Positions 11,110 through 26,100 of a stretch of DNA of 64,000 nucleotides are shown here, piece by piece; position 1 is the stretch's first letter, and each line of letters begins with the position of its first letter. Made by a program: the position numbers and the translations under genes. Location: positions 1 through 64,000 of the forward strand of contig JAGYYJ010000676.1 of NCBI GenBank assembly GCA_019671005.1. Direction: 5' to 3'. The DNA is from Hibiscus mutabilis. Taxonomy: Eukaryota > Streptophyta > Magnoliopsida > Malvales > Malvaceae. The notes below the pieces were generated by a model, which saw nothing but the letters and a program-made list of their open reading frames with translations, was not told the DNA's origin and ran no database searches.

Positions 11110-14100
11110 TTACGAAGAATTACCCGCCGAAGAACTCGTTGTTTGGATCTGTCAAACACAGGCAGGAAGTTATAATTATAGTAGATATAATGTTGTATAT
11201 AAAACTGAGATAAAAGTTCTGAAAACAAAAGAAAATACCTTATTCACAAGCAAGTTTACTTGCTCTCTGTACATTTCCTTCAAGTCTACAATGTCAGCTC
11301 GGAGTTCCTCCAGCTGGGAAGTTGAAACCACTTAAATGTAAGAGCATAATGGATTAAGACAATATATCATATGAATACTCTCTCATTTTCCTATCAGGAA
11401 ACCACAATGAGTCGGAAATACATTAACACGGGGATAGAATATATTTTTGAAACACTATCGCCTCTGAACATTCATTTTTCATACTAATATTACTTAAGCC
11501 AAACTCAGTCTCTGCTCAAGTGATTGAGTGATACCATAGATCAACATAACATATATAAGCTTCATAACATCCTTGAATATAAAAATTAGTTAGCCAGAAA
11601 AAGAGAGAGAATCCAAAATTAGAAAGGCATGTACCTCTTCATCACGTTCACCCATTAGCTCCAGCGCAGCAGTGTGTCTCCGCCTCAAGGCTTCTAGTTC
11701 TGCCCGGATTCCTGGCACCATGGCGGCTTCTGCTTTCAACTTTTCACACTGCAGAAAATGTAGATAAGGTTAAAAGGCAATGATTTGAGAAGAACAGAGT
11801 AGAAAACCTCACTCCTATTTAACTAGGTAGCAGGTGGAAAACTCACCTGAGCAGTCATTTTGACTAACTCCTCGGCTAAAGAGTCACGGATAGATTCCAT
11901 GGAAGCCTGAAGTAAACACCAAATAAAGCTAGTTGATATAAGCTATTAAACAGTACAGATATGACCTACAACTTGAAATCAGGAAATATCAGGTATTCAG
12001 CACAGTTTATACATGTATTCAAGGACTCAATGTTATGTTTGAATTCAGGAGCTCAAAGAATAATAATGCATACCAATCGAGACATGTAGGAAGCAAGTTC
12101 ACCCTCCTTCTGACGAAGGGCTGATTCAAATGCACTGGGTGTCATGCTTTTCATGTAGAGTGGACTAAAGGTTGCCTCTCCAATATTTCTCTTTTCGAAT
12201 ACACCATCAGTTGAGTCCAAAGATGCTTGCAGAAAATAGCTTTCCTCCATACTTCCTAGGCTGCTAGCAGTAGAGAGTCTCCGGGACAAGCTTCCTGCAC
12301 CAAATTTGCATAATAAGTAAAGAGCAGCATAAGATCATCTACATCATAATACGAAGCACCATACCATTCTCTGAAATGGAATTACGCCTTGCTATTGGAG
12401 CTTGCTCAGATACAGCCGTAGAATGCATATGCACTGTCTTTTCCAAGTCTAACCGAGCAGCTTTCTCCCTTTCTACTTCCTGTGACAAATGAAAAGATTC
12501 CTTCAGTAAATGGAACCATTAGATCAGATCTAAAATACTAACAGTTCAGTTAAAATGGTTCCTATGTTCATATAGGTGTAAGAAACTCTCAAAAGAATGC
12601 CTCATCTAAATTCAGCAGATAATTTGATAGAATTTTCCAAATACTAAGCTATATATGCAACTTTTATCATCTGTATCATGTGAAGAATACAAAATGGTCT
12701 TCTTTTTCATCGTCAAAGTTAAAGAAAAAGCGTTTTCAAATGTAGATGGTTCTCTTTGAAGCTACATGCACAAAGAGATTAATAGTAATTTTAACCTAGA
12801 AACAAATCAAAAGCAAAACCTGCTGCAGATGTTCCCGGTGCACAAGAGCATCTTGTAACTCTTGCTTATGTTTCCGTCTTAGTTCCCTAATTTCTTCCTC
12901 AAGCTGGTTTGCTCGACCTTCTTGAGTATCAGCTTCCTCCTTTGCTGCAAGGTATTCTTGCCTATTCTCAGCAGCTCTCTGCCTCTCTTTCTCAAGGGAC
13001 CTGCTTACCTGTGTTTGTTCTGCTCTGAGACAAGAAATCTGAACCAAAGAAAACCAAAGGTTAAGCTGATATCTAGAAATGTTTCCACAAATAAAACATA
13101 TATTAGTCACAGATGAAGAACCTGAGCTTCAAGAACATTAATTCGTGATAAGGTTTGAGATAGGCGTTCATTCACAGATCGCTCTCTCTCTTCAGCAGCT
13201 GCAGCTTTTGCCTCTGCTTCCTGTAAATTCAATAGAATAGGTAATTATGAGAATAGGACTCTCTATAAGCTTCATATGAGATGTCATAACATGCAATAAC
13301 ATTGTACACATTGCACACACCTGGAGACGAGAGTTTAGAGATCTCTCCACAGCAGCCCAAGCTTCTGCTCTTCTGGCAGTTGTTTCCTATTAAGAATAGA
13401 GCAACAATCAATATCCTGTAAGTTAATCTGATGTAAATAGTTGTATTTAATTATTATTAGTAGCTTTAGTTAAAGTCAACTACCTAGAAGAGTTGAAAGT
13501 CTAATGTAAGTGGACTAGTCTAATGTAAGGACTAAAAGTCTTATTGTCTAATTGTACTATAAAAGGATGTAATCTCTGTAACTTTTGATTATTAATTCGA
13601 ATACAGAAAAATAGATTTCTGTTTCTGTTTCTCTTCATGGTATCAGACTAATCGATCCTATTTCGACAAATTAACATGGATAATTCATTGAAATTCATTG
13701 AGCAAAAATCTACAGCAGAAAATTCTGCAGGCTTGGAGGATTTTTCCAATGTTTTTGGTCTTGTCACTCAAACCTCGGCTAAAACCAGAAAAGGCAGAAT
13801 TGTGTGTCAATATTGCAAGAAGATGGGGCACTTAAAGGAACAATGCTGGAAACTACATGGCAAACCAGCAGATTGAAAATCATCCACCGACAGGGCTCCT
13901 AGAAAATCATAGTCTAATGCAGCAACTAGTGGTAGTTCGAGTGTTTTTTTAAGCAAAAACTGGAGGAGCTTCACAGGCTGTTTGGCAGGTTTACAAAGCC
14001 TAGTGATGGGAATCTAGCCCTAGTAGAAGAAGCAAGGTAACTCCAGCCACTCTTTACCTACTGCACTTTTTTCCACCAAGGCTGCCTCACCCTGGATCAT

Positions 14101-17100
14101 TGACTCTGGGGCCTCAGATCAAATGACTGGTAATAGGGAATTATTTTTTAGTTTTACACCTATTAGTTCTGACAGCTCAATTAAGATCGTTGATGGCTCT
14201 TTATCTCCTATTAAAGGAGTAGTTCTGTTGTTGTTGTTAGTGAAGACTTGTTACTTGAGGGAGTACTATTTGTGTCTAACCTTGCATGCAATTTGCTTTC
14301 TGTCAGCAAGCTTTCTAAAAATTTAAAGTGCTTCTTAAATTTTAATGACTCTAATTGTTTTTTGCAGGCACTGGACTCGAGGAAGAAGATTGGCAGTGCT
14401 AGCTTGCAAAATGGTCTTTATGTTCTTCACAACAACCACAAGCCTTTACCTCATAAGCCAATTTCTTGTTTTACTTCTTTAGGACAAATAAATGATGCAA
14501 TGTTATGGCATTTTAGGTTAGGTCATCCTAGTTTTTATTATCTTGCAAAATTGTTCCCTGATTTATTTGTTAACAAAAGTCCAAGTTCCTTTCAATGCCA
14601 TATTTGTCCCCTTGCTAAGCTAACAAGATCTTATTTATCATCTCTTTATAAATCTTCACAACCTTTTTCTTTGATCAAAGTGATATTTGGGGTCCTTCTA
14701 AAGTGAAGAATATGACAGGTAGTAGGTGGTTTGTTACTTTCATAGATGATCATAATAAAACCACTTGGACTTATTTGCTTAAAGACAAATCAAAAGTTGC
14801 ACCCATTTTTGAAAGGTTTTACACCATGGTTAGTAGTCAATTTGGTACAAAAAATTAGATTCTAAAATCCGATAAAATCTGACAATGGGATGAGTACTTT
14901 TCTAAGTCTCTAGGATTTTTTTTTTGCTAAACATAGAATTGTCCATATTACATCTTGTGTAGGTACATCACAATAAAATGGGATTGTAGAGAGAAAAAGC
15001 AGACATTTGTTAGAGGTTACTAGGGCTCTCATGTTTACCAATAATATTCCTAAATATTTGTGGGGTGAAGCCTTGTTAACCGCCACATATCTCATTAATA
15101 GGATGTACAGTAATGTTCTCAAATTCAGGACGCCTAGGGATGTTTTCTTGGAAAGTTTTCCCAATTTTAAACTTATGTCTTCTGTCCTTCCCTTGAGAGT
15201 CTTTGTTCAAAACATAGATCCCTCTAAAACCAAACTTGACCCTAGATTTAAAGTGTGTCTTAGTTGGTTATTCTTCACTTAAGAAGGGTTACAAATGTTT
15301 TCATCATTTAAACTTATGTTTCCCTAAATTTTTTTACTTCTGTGGATATTACATTTTTTGAGTAGGTACCCTATTTTTCGAAGGTTGCAACTTAGGGGGG
15401 GAGTTGGGATGTGTTCCAGCCTCAACCAAATCAGGTTTATCCTTTAGTTTCTTCAGCACCTCTATTTTTTTGATAATCCTAAATTTTTGAAACCTCAAAA
15501 TTTTTCTAAATCCCATGCTCCTTCACCCATCACCACAAATTGCTCATTCACCCATCACCATAGAAATTGTTCCATCACCACAGATTACTCCTACAGCTCC
15601 TTACACCTCACCTAATCCTACTCTTAGTCCTCCTAAAGAACTACAGGTTGTACCAAAAGAAAAAAGTCTATCCTAGAGACTATTTTTCAATCTGACACTT
15701 GCCGAAAAGTGCACTTGAGTCCAGCTGCCAGTGAAGAAACAAGAGGTAATGAGGTAACTGAAATTCCTTCCGACTTGCTTGAGTTTGAGTATCTGCCTAT
15801 TGCTAAAAGAAAAGGGGTTAGAGAGTGTACAAAACACCCTAAAAGTATGTTGGTTATAGTAATTTAATGCAATCTTTTAAGGCTTTTACAACTTGTTTAG
15901 ATGAAGAGCAAATACCTACAACTATTGAGGAGGCATTACAGAATCCTAAGTGGAAGAGGGCTGTTGAAGAGGAGATTGAAGCACTGGAAAAGAATGAAAC
16001 ATGGTCTGTTGTTGATCTTCCACAAGGAAAGAAACTAGTGGGTTGCAAGTGGGTCTTTGCCATTAAATACAATGCCGATGGGAGTGTGCACAGGTATAAA
16101 GCCAAACTGGTTGCCGAAGGCTTCACACATACCTATGTGGTTGACTTCAAGGAGACTTTTGCTCCAGTAGCCAAATTAAACAATATTAGAGTGTTAATGA
16201 GCTTGGCTGTGAACAATGATTGAAAGCTATACCAACTGGACATTAAGAATGCCTTTCTTAATGGAAAGTTAGAGGAGGAGGAGGTGTACATGAAAATACC
16301 CCCAGGCTTAGAGTTTGCAGGTTGTGACAAGAAGGCTTGTCGACTAAAAAAATCACTTTATGAATTAAAACAATCTCCTAGAGCATGGTTTGACAAATTC
16401 ACAAAAGTTGTCCTTGAGAGTGGATATAAGCAGTCCTTAGCAGACCATACATTGTTTTCTAAGGTAACTTCAAATAACAAAAGGGTTATCTTAATAGTAT
16501 ATGTGGATGATTTAATTTTGACAGGTGATGAGGAGGAAATAAGTCATCTGAAAAATTTGTTGAGCGAGGAATTTGAGATAAAAGACCTAGGAAAACTTAG
16601 ATATTTCCTAGGCATGGAGGTAGCTAGATCGAGCAAAGGATTGGTCATTAACCAGAGGAAGTATGACCTGGATTTACTCACTGAAACTGGAATGTTAGGC
16701 TGCAAACCAGTCGAAACACCCATGGATGCAGGCTTGAAATTCAGCCAAGATGATTTAAGTCCAAAAACAGATGAGGGGTTGTATCAAAGGTTAGTTGGAA
16801 AGTTAATTTATTTATCTTTGACTAGACCTGGCATAGCTTTTCCAGTTAACATTGTTAGCCAACATATGACTAATCCTACTGAAGAACACATGGAAGCTGC
16901 AAAGAGGATTCTAAGGTATCTAAAAGGGACACCAGGCCATGGTTTGATGTTCAAGAAAACCTTGGACAAGACAGTAAAGATCTTTAAAGATTCTAGTTGG
17001 GCAAGTGAACTGACAGATAGAAGGTCAACCAGTGGATATTGTTCTTTCATTTGGGGGAACTTGGTCACTTGGAAAAGCAAGAAGCAAACAGTTGTTTCGA

Positions 17101-20100
17101 GTAGTGCAAAGGCAGAATATAGAGCATTAGCCCTTGGAATGTGTGAAGGAATTTGGTTGGTAAAACTGCTCAAGGAGCTGGGAGTGAGTGAAGATGAAAA
17201 GTTTGAAGTGTTCTGCGACAACCAGTCTGCAATTCAGATTGCCAAGAACCTTATTCAACATGACAGAACAAAACATGTTGAAATTGACAGACATTTCATT
17301 GCAGAGAAGCTAACAAGTGAAGTGGCAATCTTGAGTTATGTTCCTACTGAAGAGCAGGTAGCAGACATTCTAACAAAAGCTTTACCAAAAGCTTTTTTCA
17401 AGAAATTCAAATTCAAGCTAGGATTATACAATGTATATTCTCCAGCTTGAGGTGGAGTGTAAGTTAAAAGTCTAATGTAAATAGTTGTATTTAATTATTA
17501 GTAGTAGTTTTAGTTAAAGTCTACTATCTAGAAGAGTTGAAAGTCTAATGTAAGTAGGACTAGTCTAATGTAAGTAGGACTAGTCTAATGTAAGAAGGAC
17601 TAAAAGTCTATTGTAAGTAGGACTCCTAATTGTACTATAACAGGATGTAATCTCTGTAACTTTTGATTATTAATTCGAATACAAAAAAATAGATTTCTGT
17701 TTCTCTTCATATCCACACAAATATATGAAGAGCAATAGCCCTTGAAGACAGTTAAGATTGCATTAAAACCACAAATTTCACCTGCATGGATTCAATCTGC
17801 CTTAAAAGAGGTCTCGTAGACTCAGGCACTTGTGCAATCAACTCCTCACACCGGCGTTCGCTTGCCTAGAAAACAAAATTCGAGCTGTGAACTACTAGAA
17901 ACAAATTCCTGAAAGTAAAGGTACCAAGGAAAGATTTAATATCTATATAGGCCAGTACAAACTCAGTGCACCTGATAACGTTTTTGAAGATCTTCGATGT
18001 CCCTGCGAAACATGTCTTCTTGATATACAGCCTACATTGTTTGAAAATAACAAAAACATCACGCTTTTCATTAATTAGCATGATAAAATCTGGAGTCTCA
18101 ATTAATACAACACAAAACCTGCTGCTCCTTTCTGCTTAATGTTTGTCTTAACTCTTCAAGTGTCTGTACAAGCAGTGTTTCACGTTCTTTAGCCTCTCTT
18201 AACCGACTCTCCAGTTCAGTTCTAGCTTCATTGTTGGCACGGGCCTCTGCTAGTGCTTCAGCCTCCTTCGCAGCATTTAGAGCATTTGTATAAAAGTCTT
18301 TCTGAGCTGCAAGTTCTGCTTGGTGTTTTTCAATAGTTTCTTGTAGCAACTTCTCTGTAGCTGTTTTGTCCCTTTTTATGCTCTCTACCTTGTTCTCTTC
18401 AACCTGAAAGCATAGCAAGGAGCATGACTATGAAGAAGTTGAAATAAATGACACAATTCTTTCTATGCAATTCAAAGGAATTCAGACAAAAATAAACCCA
18501 AAGAAGTGACAATACTAAATAGAGTAAAATATCCCCCAGGTAGAGAACTTGAGGAGTTTCAACTTCATCTCAGTTCTCAAGGAATAGGGTAAATCTTTTT
18601 AATCCATTCACATCAGTTGGACCAAAATGAAGTAATGAAGAAAATTAGTAAAATTTAACAAGCAGTGTTTCTTATATTTTCTTTTCTTTTTCATATAGTT
18701 TTGATAGGAAGATTAACGAAACAATAAAGCAGCAACCAATGGCAATCCAAGTATAAGGACATTTTTACAGAAGAAAACATCTACAAAATAATAGTATCTT
18801 GTAGTTTTTATGAAGTTCAGTCTACCAAATTTAAAATCTCAAACATGAAACCAGATATCCAAAAGTGCGGATAGAGAATATGAAATAAAAGGTCTATATC
18901 GACTAGTATTTACAATTTAGTAAATCCATATGATATAATAATACTGAGTTTTAGCCTTGTATTAATATGGAAAACCAATTAATTTGAATGACAATGTTTT
19001 GTCCAGGAGAGGTAAAAGATTGAATACAACATAAAGTCTCATATTACAGCTCATATCATCTTAAATTCTAGATATAAAAGGAGAAAAAGTAATCAACAAA
19101 CTACGTTCCAGTTTTATGACAATCACTTGCCTGAAGCTTTGTATTCAGGCCTTTCTTCTCCTCTTCGAGCTCTCTAATCTAGAGTAACAAAAATGCAAGG
19201 AAAAAGAATAGTAAGAAAGCAAAGAGAAAGAAGAGATTATTTACCAGAAATTTAGAAAACTCAAACAACAACTGAACATATCGTCATACCTGAGCTCTTA
19301 ATTTCCTGATCTGAGCCTCTTGAGCAGCCTGTTTCTTTGAAAGCTCTTCACCTGAGAGGAGAGACAAATGTCTAGCAATAAGAACTCATAGACAACAAGG
19401 GATCAGGTTTGCTCAAGAATCATCTAGCCAACTAAAATCTCAATCAGACACAGAAGTAGATGCACTAAGAATTTTCTTTTTACACTAAATTTCAATAATA
19501 AATTATACAAGCCTCCGTTATAGTAGCCCCAAGTAAGGGTTAGGTGGGCAAGGGATTGATGATACATACAGAGAACTTTAACCACTCCGATTGAGGGAGT
19601 TCTCTATATTTACAACATATCCCCCGCCTACCCAATCCTCCTCTTAAAAGTATTGCAGATAAACCTGTTCAAGTTATTTCTTGATAATGAAGTGTGTCCA
19701 TATATTTTCCATTATAGTTGGGCTCTTTTTACAGGAACACCATTACAAAGAAATTACATGACTATCGAACAAGTTCCAAGATATCTGATAAGGAAAACAA
19801 TATGTTTTTGAATAAGATAAAAAAATGTTATAGCACATCAAATGTATATAGCAGTTTGCAGATCTCACCTTCAGCCATGACTTGATTAATTATTTCATCT
19901 TTTTCCTTTAAAAGAGCAGCAGCATCACTTTTTTTATTCTGCTCTCTTCGAAGAGTATCCCTTTCTTTAGTCAAGGCATAAACCTGGAAAAACATACACC
20001 AAGAGACAACTTTGAAATACATTATATTTGAGCTAAAATAGATAAGTCTTTTTCCTAGAATATATGTGCAGTTATCACCATCTTCTATGAAAGCACAATG

Positions 20101-23100
20101 CATTCACATCATTTTCAAATAACTGCAACTACAGGGGGTAAACTACATGTCATTTATCACTTTTCTAAATTACCCTAAATGAATCAGATCTCAAGCAAGA
20201 AAATTCTTCTTAGGTATTGTGTGGTAACCTTTGAATTATATGTAGGCAACTTAAAGCATTAGATCACATCATTGTTGCTGCTCTTAAAAAGTGAGAAAGA
20301 GAGACAAAGTGTTAAAACCACAGATCATCACCCAGGTAATAACCTCGTATCATACTCAATCTCATAGATCTACTCAATAATACGATTTAATCCAATACAC
20401 TCCTAAAGGTATGACAAATATTTTCCTTCATAGTCAAGATATTGAGACAATTGAGAAGTGGAAGTCTTATTGGGAAACTATTCCACATAGTTTATAAACT
20501 TAGTATGTGGCTACAAACATTACAAAATGTTACTAAGGGATTTCTATAACCACAAGATGCAATTACAATTAGGGGTGTGCATTGGTCGGTTTGGTTTTTA
20601 ATATACCAAAAACCGAATAAACTGAACCGACTTTATTGTCAAAACCAAAATAACCAAACCGAATTTCTCCCCAACCAACTAAAACAAATTGATTATTTTG
20701 TTTTCTACTTTTTTAAGATTTATTTATAAATAAAAATTATCATTGTAAATTTGAACATTTATTTTTGATTAATTAAATAATTTGATTGAGTTATTTCATA
20801 TTTAGATTAAATTAATTAAACATATACATGTAATATATTACTTGAAAAAATTTAATTGGGCCTTGATTTTCAAAAAATATTTTACTTCATAATCGAATAA
20901 ATTTGGTTTGAGACATATTATGTGGTTAGTTTGGTTTAACCAACCTTTTGCTAACCCCTAATCACAATAAAGCTAAACAGAATAACCTTGGACTTCAAAC
21001 TCGCTGCAATAGGATAGTCTTTCTACAATCAATTTAGCTAGATATTTAACATTTATAACTCAACTCACTCTTCTTGCCTACAATCAACTTTGAGCACTCA
21101 ACAAACTAGAAATTGAGTCTGAAATCTGATTCTTGAACAAGGTTTTATATAACCACGAGGAGAAGATGAACAATGAACAATATTTTAGAGAACAATGTGT
21201 GTATTTTCTCTTATTCTTCTTAATCAAATGTGTATGAGATAAGCCTTTAAATAGGGTGGTTGAGTTTATATAACAAATTATACTTTTATCTATAATTTAA
21301 ATAAATTTATCCCTAATTTAAATAAGACTTCTAGTAAATCTAAACTTTACTTAGAAATAAACTCTAAACACATTAAATTAAACTCTAAACTTCTTGTCAA
21401 CTTACACTCCCCCTCAAGCTCTAACACTTCTTGGATAAAACTCTCCCTCAAATTGATCATTGGATCTTGGATGTTTTTATTTCTTTGTTGTTTTTAAAAA
21501 TCTCCCTTTTTTGGGACCCATTGAGTTAAAATAGGGTAAAAATTCTTCACGACCATTGTTGAAAATTTGCAAACAACATTTATCCTTTGATTAATTAAAT
21601 AATTGGTTTTGATTAGATGTCTTATTTCATGATGATCTTTTTGGGTTTTGCATTTCGAGATGTCTTTTAGATTAAATTTAATCAAACATCCATTCAACAA
21701 TGATCACAGAATATTACGGTAGTTGCAAAACTATAATTGGATTTTTGATGTAAAATCTTAAAAAATATTATCTAGTTTTTAAAAAACTATAACCTCTTCT
21801 CCTATATTTTATAATTGATGGTGAGATAGAACCGATAGTTTTTAAGGCTAAACTATAATCTTTCCCTATCTTTTACAATGGAATAAATAGAACCAAATAG
21901 TTTTTAAGGCTAAACTATTACATTTTCATATTTCTTTTTTATTTTAAGTTAGAACCATTTAGAGAACAAAATAACAAAATTAAACGAGTGAAAATTTCAC
22001 CATAGATTAAGATTCAACCGAGAAAGTGTGGCCTAATGATGAGAAAAAGAAAAAGCTCGTGCATCGAAAAATCAGAATAAGATACATCCTTGACGATATC
22101 AAGATCGTTGTTGGCACCATAGGATTGTGGCGGGGAGAAAATTCTGCAACAATGAACAATAAAATATAAAAAGCTAGAGTTTATTTAACAAAAATAATAT
22201 TTTACAGAGAACTCATGTATTTTCTATTATTCTTCTTAATCAATCAACTTAGAGCACAAGTATAACTAAAATTATACTTTTATCTATAATTTAAATAATA
22301 TTTATCCCTAATTTAAATAAGACTTCTAGTAAATCTAAACTACTGACTTAGAAATAAACTCTAATTACACATTAAATTAAACTCTAACACTTCAAGCTCT
22401 AACACTTCTTGGATAACTTACAACACTTGATAGACATCAAACATGCATGCACAATGATATGTGGCATCTGAATCTATAATATATAAAAAAGTAAAAATGA
22501 AATTATCATTTATGGTTTACTATCTTACTAAACTGACATTAAAATAATATTTTATTATTATTAAATTTTGAACATTAGAAAACTATTTTATTGAAGCTTG
22601 AATTACACTTTCTATCCATGTTAAATTATACTTTCACTGTAATTCATTAATGTTGAGTTTCACTTCTCCTGATATTGCAATTATATATCAATTAAACTAA
22701 GACATACTACGATAAAATAGATGCATTAGCATCCAACATTTAGGCATTTTCATTCAAGTACTAGCAAAAAAATCACCAAAAGATCGACTATCATTATTAT
22801 TTTCATTCAGGCTTTAATTATGAATTTCTTTTATTATTATAATATTTTAATCATGCTCAACAATTTGAAGAATATTGGTTTGCATTAATTACATGAATAT
22901 ATTATATTATTTAATAATAAATAAATAAACACAAAATCATGTACAATGCATGCATATCATTTAACTTTTGAAGAGATTGTCCAGTGAATGATAAGGTGAG
23001 ATAATATGCTAGAATTTTTAAATCAAAGCATGTATAGCATTTAAAAATATTTTATTTAGTCCCAAACTCAGTGTCCCAATAATAAGATCCAGGGATTTAA

Positions 23101-26100
23101 TTGGGAGGTCCTAGATTCAAACTTCAGGGGGCATGGAATTCATGTGATCAAACACGGCAAGGCTTCATGTTCAGCCCAAAGAATGGGTATGCTTTCCTAC
23201 ATAATATAACCAAGAATATGCTATTGATATTCTGTTCACTCACTAAAGAAGTGGAAGAATTTTTTTTTGTAAATTAGTGGAAGAATATATATATACTTAT
23301 TCAAGCTTTAGGAGGAAGTCATAACATTTCTCAATGACAATATTACAAGGAATATAAACAAGAAACTAAAATTAGAAATCAAGAAAAAAATGAAGAAGAA
23401 TGCTTGGAACATACCTTCCTTTCAAGAGTTGAAACCCTTTGATGATATTCCTCTCGCAAAGACTCCATTTCTGCTTCATTAGATTTTCTCTGTTCCAAGC
23501 TTTCAGCCATTAATTTGCAATCTTTTTCATAGTTATTAGGACAGAGACAGTAGGGTATCTTTCTAAACATCTAATTTTAATTAGTAATTGCTCATCTTTA
23601 ACTGTTAGATAATTAATCTCAAACAATAAAAGAAAAAGGACACTCTAGTAGAAAGTGATTGACTTTATATTAAGGGGGAAAATGAACGAAAAAGGGTTGG
23701 TGGTTACAAGGGCATTTTGGGAACCTTTTTGGACTATCCTTATGGCACTGAATGGCCATTCGGAGGGGGAGCCCCAAATAGTTATTCAGACCATATTACC
23801 AGTATGGTTGGTATATACTATTCCTAGGAATAGCAATCATTGAACCAAAGTGTGGAATCCCTGTGCCTCACCCAATGAGGCCTAAAAACCAAACATGCTA
23901 CAAATGATAATGTCATAATAGTTATGGCATGATATAGGTTCCAACAATTTGAATTTTTATCATGTGAAGCAGAAGTAGTAGCACTAGAGATAACATAATA
24001 GAGTAATATACACATATGTATTCTCATTGAAATGCAATATTAACTTTTCAGATAAAGTTTAGCCGTAAATAAAATCAAAGAGAATTGTAGTAATCCCCAT
24101 CATAGAAAAAGATTTGCATAAAAAAAAGAAGAACTCTAAGCTAAACACATTCTTAATCATTGTTGCACATAATGCAAAATGTGTGAGGAAGAAAAGAAAA
24201 ATTTAGCTGTGAAAATAAAATTTCAAAGAGAGATTGTGTCTTTTGTCCATAAGACATCAATTTAAATATGCATTTATGATTTAAGGTATAAAAAAGAATA
24301 TTAACCACATGGAAGTGAAACACATTCAAAATGAAAATAAACCAAAGACCATAAAACATAGGGGTATATCGAAAGGAAAAATGGAAAGAAAAAAAAACTA
24401 TTTACCTATCATTTTTTATCACACATCAGCCATGTTACACTGATAATATCATTATATTAACAGCCGAGTCTTAGAGCAGAATCTTCTAATTGAAAACGTG
24501 GAATTTGTTCATTTTAATCTCTATCGAGATGTGTGTTTTTATTCAAGAAAGCACCAAAAGTCAACAGACAAGAAGAAAAAATGTTAGGTATGACTAGCAT
24601 AGAGACAAACCAAACCATGTTAAACCATCTAGGCGAAAAAAATGGTTGTACAGACCTTCAAATCCTCAATTACAGCTTTAAGCTGCTCATTCTCATTCAT
24701 CAACTTAGTAATTTCATCAGCTTTAGCCTGAAAATGAAACAAAATGAAATTGGAGATTCAAGAACCATAAAACTTCAATGTTCATAAAATATAAAATGAT
24801 TTCTTCCCTTTGGCACCCTTTCTATTGGACAGATGTAAGAGCAGATACCATCTCAAAGTCAAACATGTGGAAGAGAAAGTAAAGTTCATAACCAAATAAA
24901 TCAAAGGTATAAGTTTCCCTTCTATTGTTAATAGTAAAAGCCTCTTCTCCTAGGACATAAAGGAGCCTAAGTTCTTATCTCAGAAAATCTGCCTTGCAGA
25001 GAGTGACATACAAACCACTTACCCCAACATCTCAAAATAAAAATAAAGAAAATTAAACATAAGCCTCCTGGTGTTATAGTGCATCAAAAAGGATCTAACC
25101 TATGTTATGTTATTTTCCATATAGGAGAAGTGATGTGCATATGAAGGGAAAAAATGACAAGAGAAGGAAATATGCTCATGAGCTCAGAAAACATAGAACA
25201 ACATTAGTGAACTTCTAATAAAAACAGCATTGTAAAGCAATGGAAAACGTCAAGTACCTGAGCTTGTCTTGCAGCACCTTGCAATGCGGATTCCATCATT
25301 TTCATTTCTATCTTCACCTTCTCCAATTCATGGATAGAATCTGCAGAGTTAGACAAGGCAGTTACAGAACTCAAGTGTATATCTTCTTTAGCATCAGTTT
25401 CACCATCATTAATCTGCCGATCCACTTCAACTCTTGTAGCATTTTCAAGAACCGATTCAGTGGGCAGCATAAGTTCCTGAGCACTGTTAGTCTCCTCTAC
25501 AATAACAGAATGTGAACTTGAGGGCATTGGCTCATCAGGGGCATGGCCTGCATCAGCTTGGCTATCACTTGATTCCCCAGATTTAACTGGAGAACCCTTC
25601 TCTAAAATCTCTTCTGTTTGTATCTTTTGTTCATCATCAGTTTCATGCATGTCTACTACATCCCTTGACTCTGCTGGCACAGGCTCAGTAACTTCAACTG
25701 TGTCTACCTCTACAGTATCTGGTTTGGCTTCCGTGGAGTCAGAATCTGCAGAGGGTACTACATCTGAAATTTCTTTCTGCTGTTCATTTTCTGGAGAATC
25801 TGACAACTTAACATTATTAAAGGTAGATTCAGAAGGTTCTGCAGAAACTGTTTCTGATTCAGATTCAGCTTTACAAGGGTCCAAAGTCACAGTACCTGCT
25901 CTCTCCACAGCCTCTGAATGCTCGTTATTTTTTTCTACCTTAACAGCGTCTTTTTCTTCTTCAACAGTGGTTTTCACATGCGAATGAACTGACCTGTCAG
26001 TTTCAGTCTTTTCTTTTTCCTCAACTTTGGGTGGACTCTCTGAAGATTCAAGTTTTTCTGATGATTCAACATCAGTATCCTCACTTTTCTGACCCATAAA

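Larger units (their letters stand above)
13412..17714 (+). mobile_element. Ty1/copia LTR retrotransposon in golgin intron 10, antisense to the gene
   Basis: The element spans 13417-17709 and is bounded by a perfect 5 bp target duplication TATCC (13412-13416 and 17710-17714). LTRs are 13417-13637 and 17458-17709. TGGTATCAGAC (13638-13648) next to the 5' LTR is the initiator-tRNA-Met primer site, and GAGGTGGAG before the 3' LTR is the purine tract. Internal order is gag, protease, integrase, RT, RNase H, which is diagnostic of copia. Stops and frameshifts break the polyprotein, so it is dead. The host exons on either side splice in phase. Confidence 0.95.

Noticed and set aside
16808..17221. 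137-codon minus-strand open frame
   Set aside because: Antisense of the copia RNase H region, which has unambiguous homology on the plus strand.
23640..23960. Possible Tourist/PIF-type MITE in golgin intron 4
   Set aside because: It has CCTAGG-centred symmetry and an end like AGGCCTAAAAACCAAACATG, but no convincing matching left terminus or 3 bp duplication.
25649..25987. Ser/Thr-rich 112-codon open frame on the plus strand
   Set aside because: It is the complement of golgin exon 2, whose Glu/Ser-rich codons read as Ser/Thr in antisense. No independent support.
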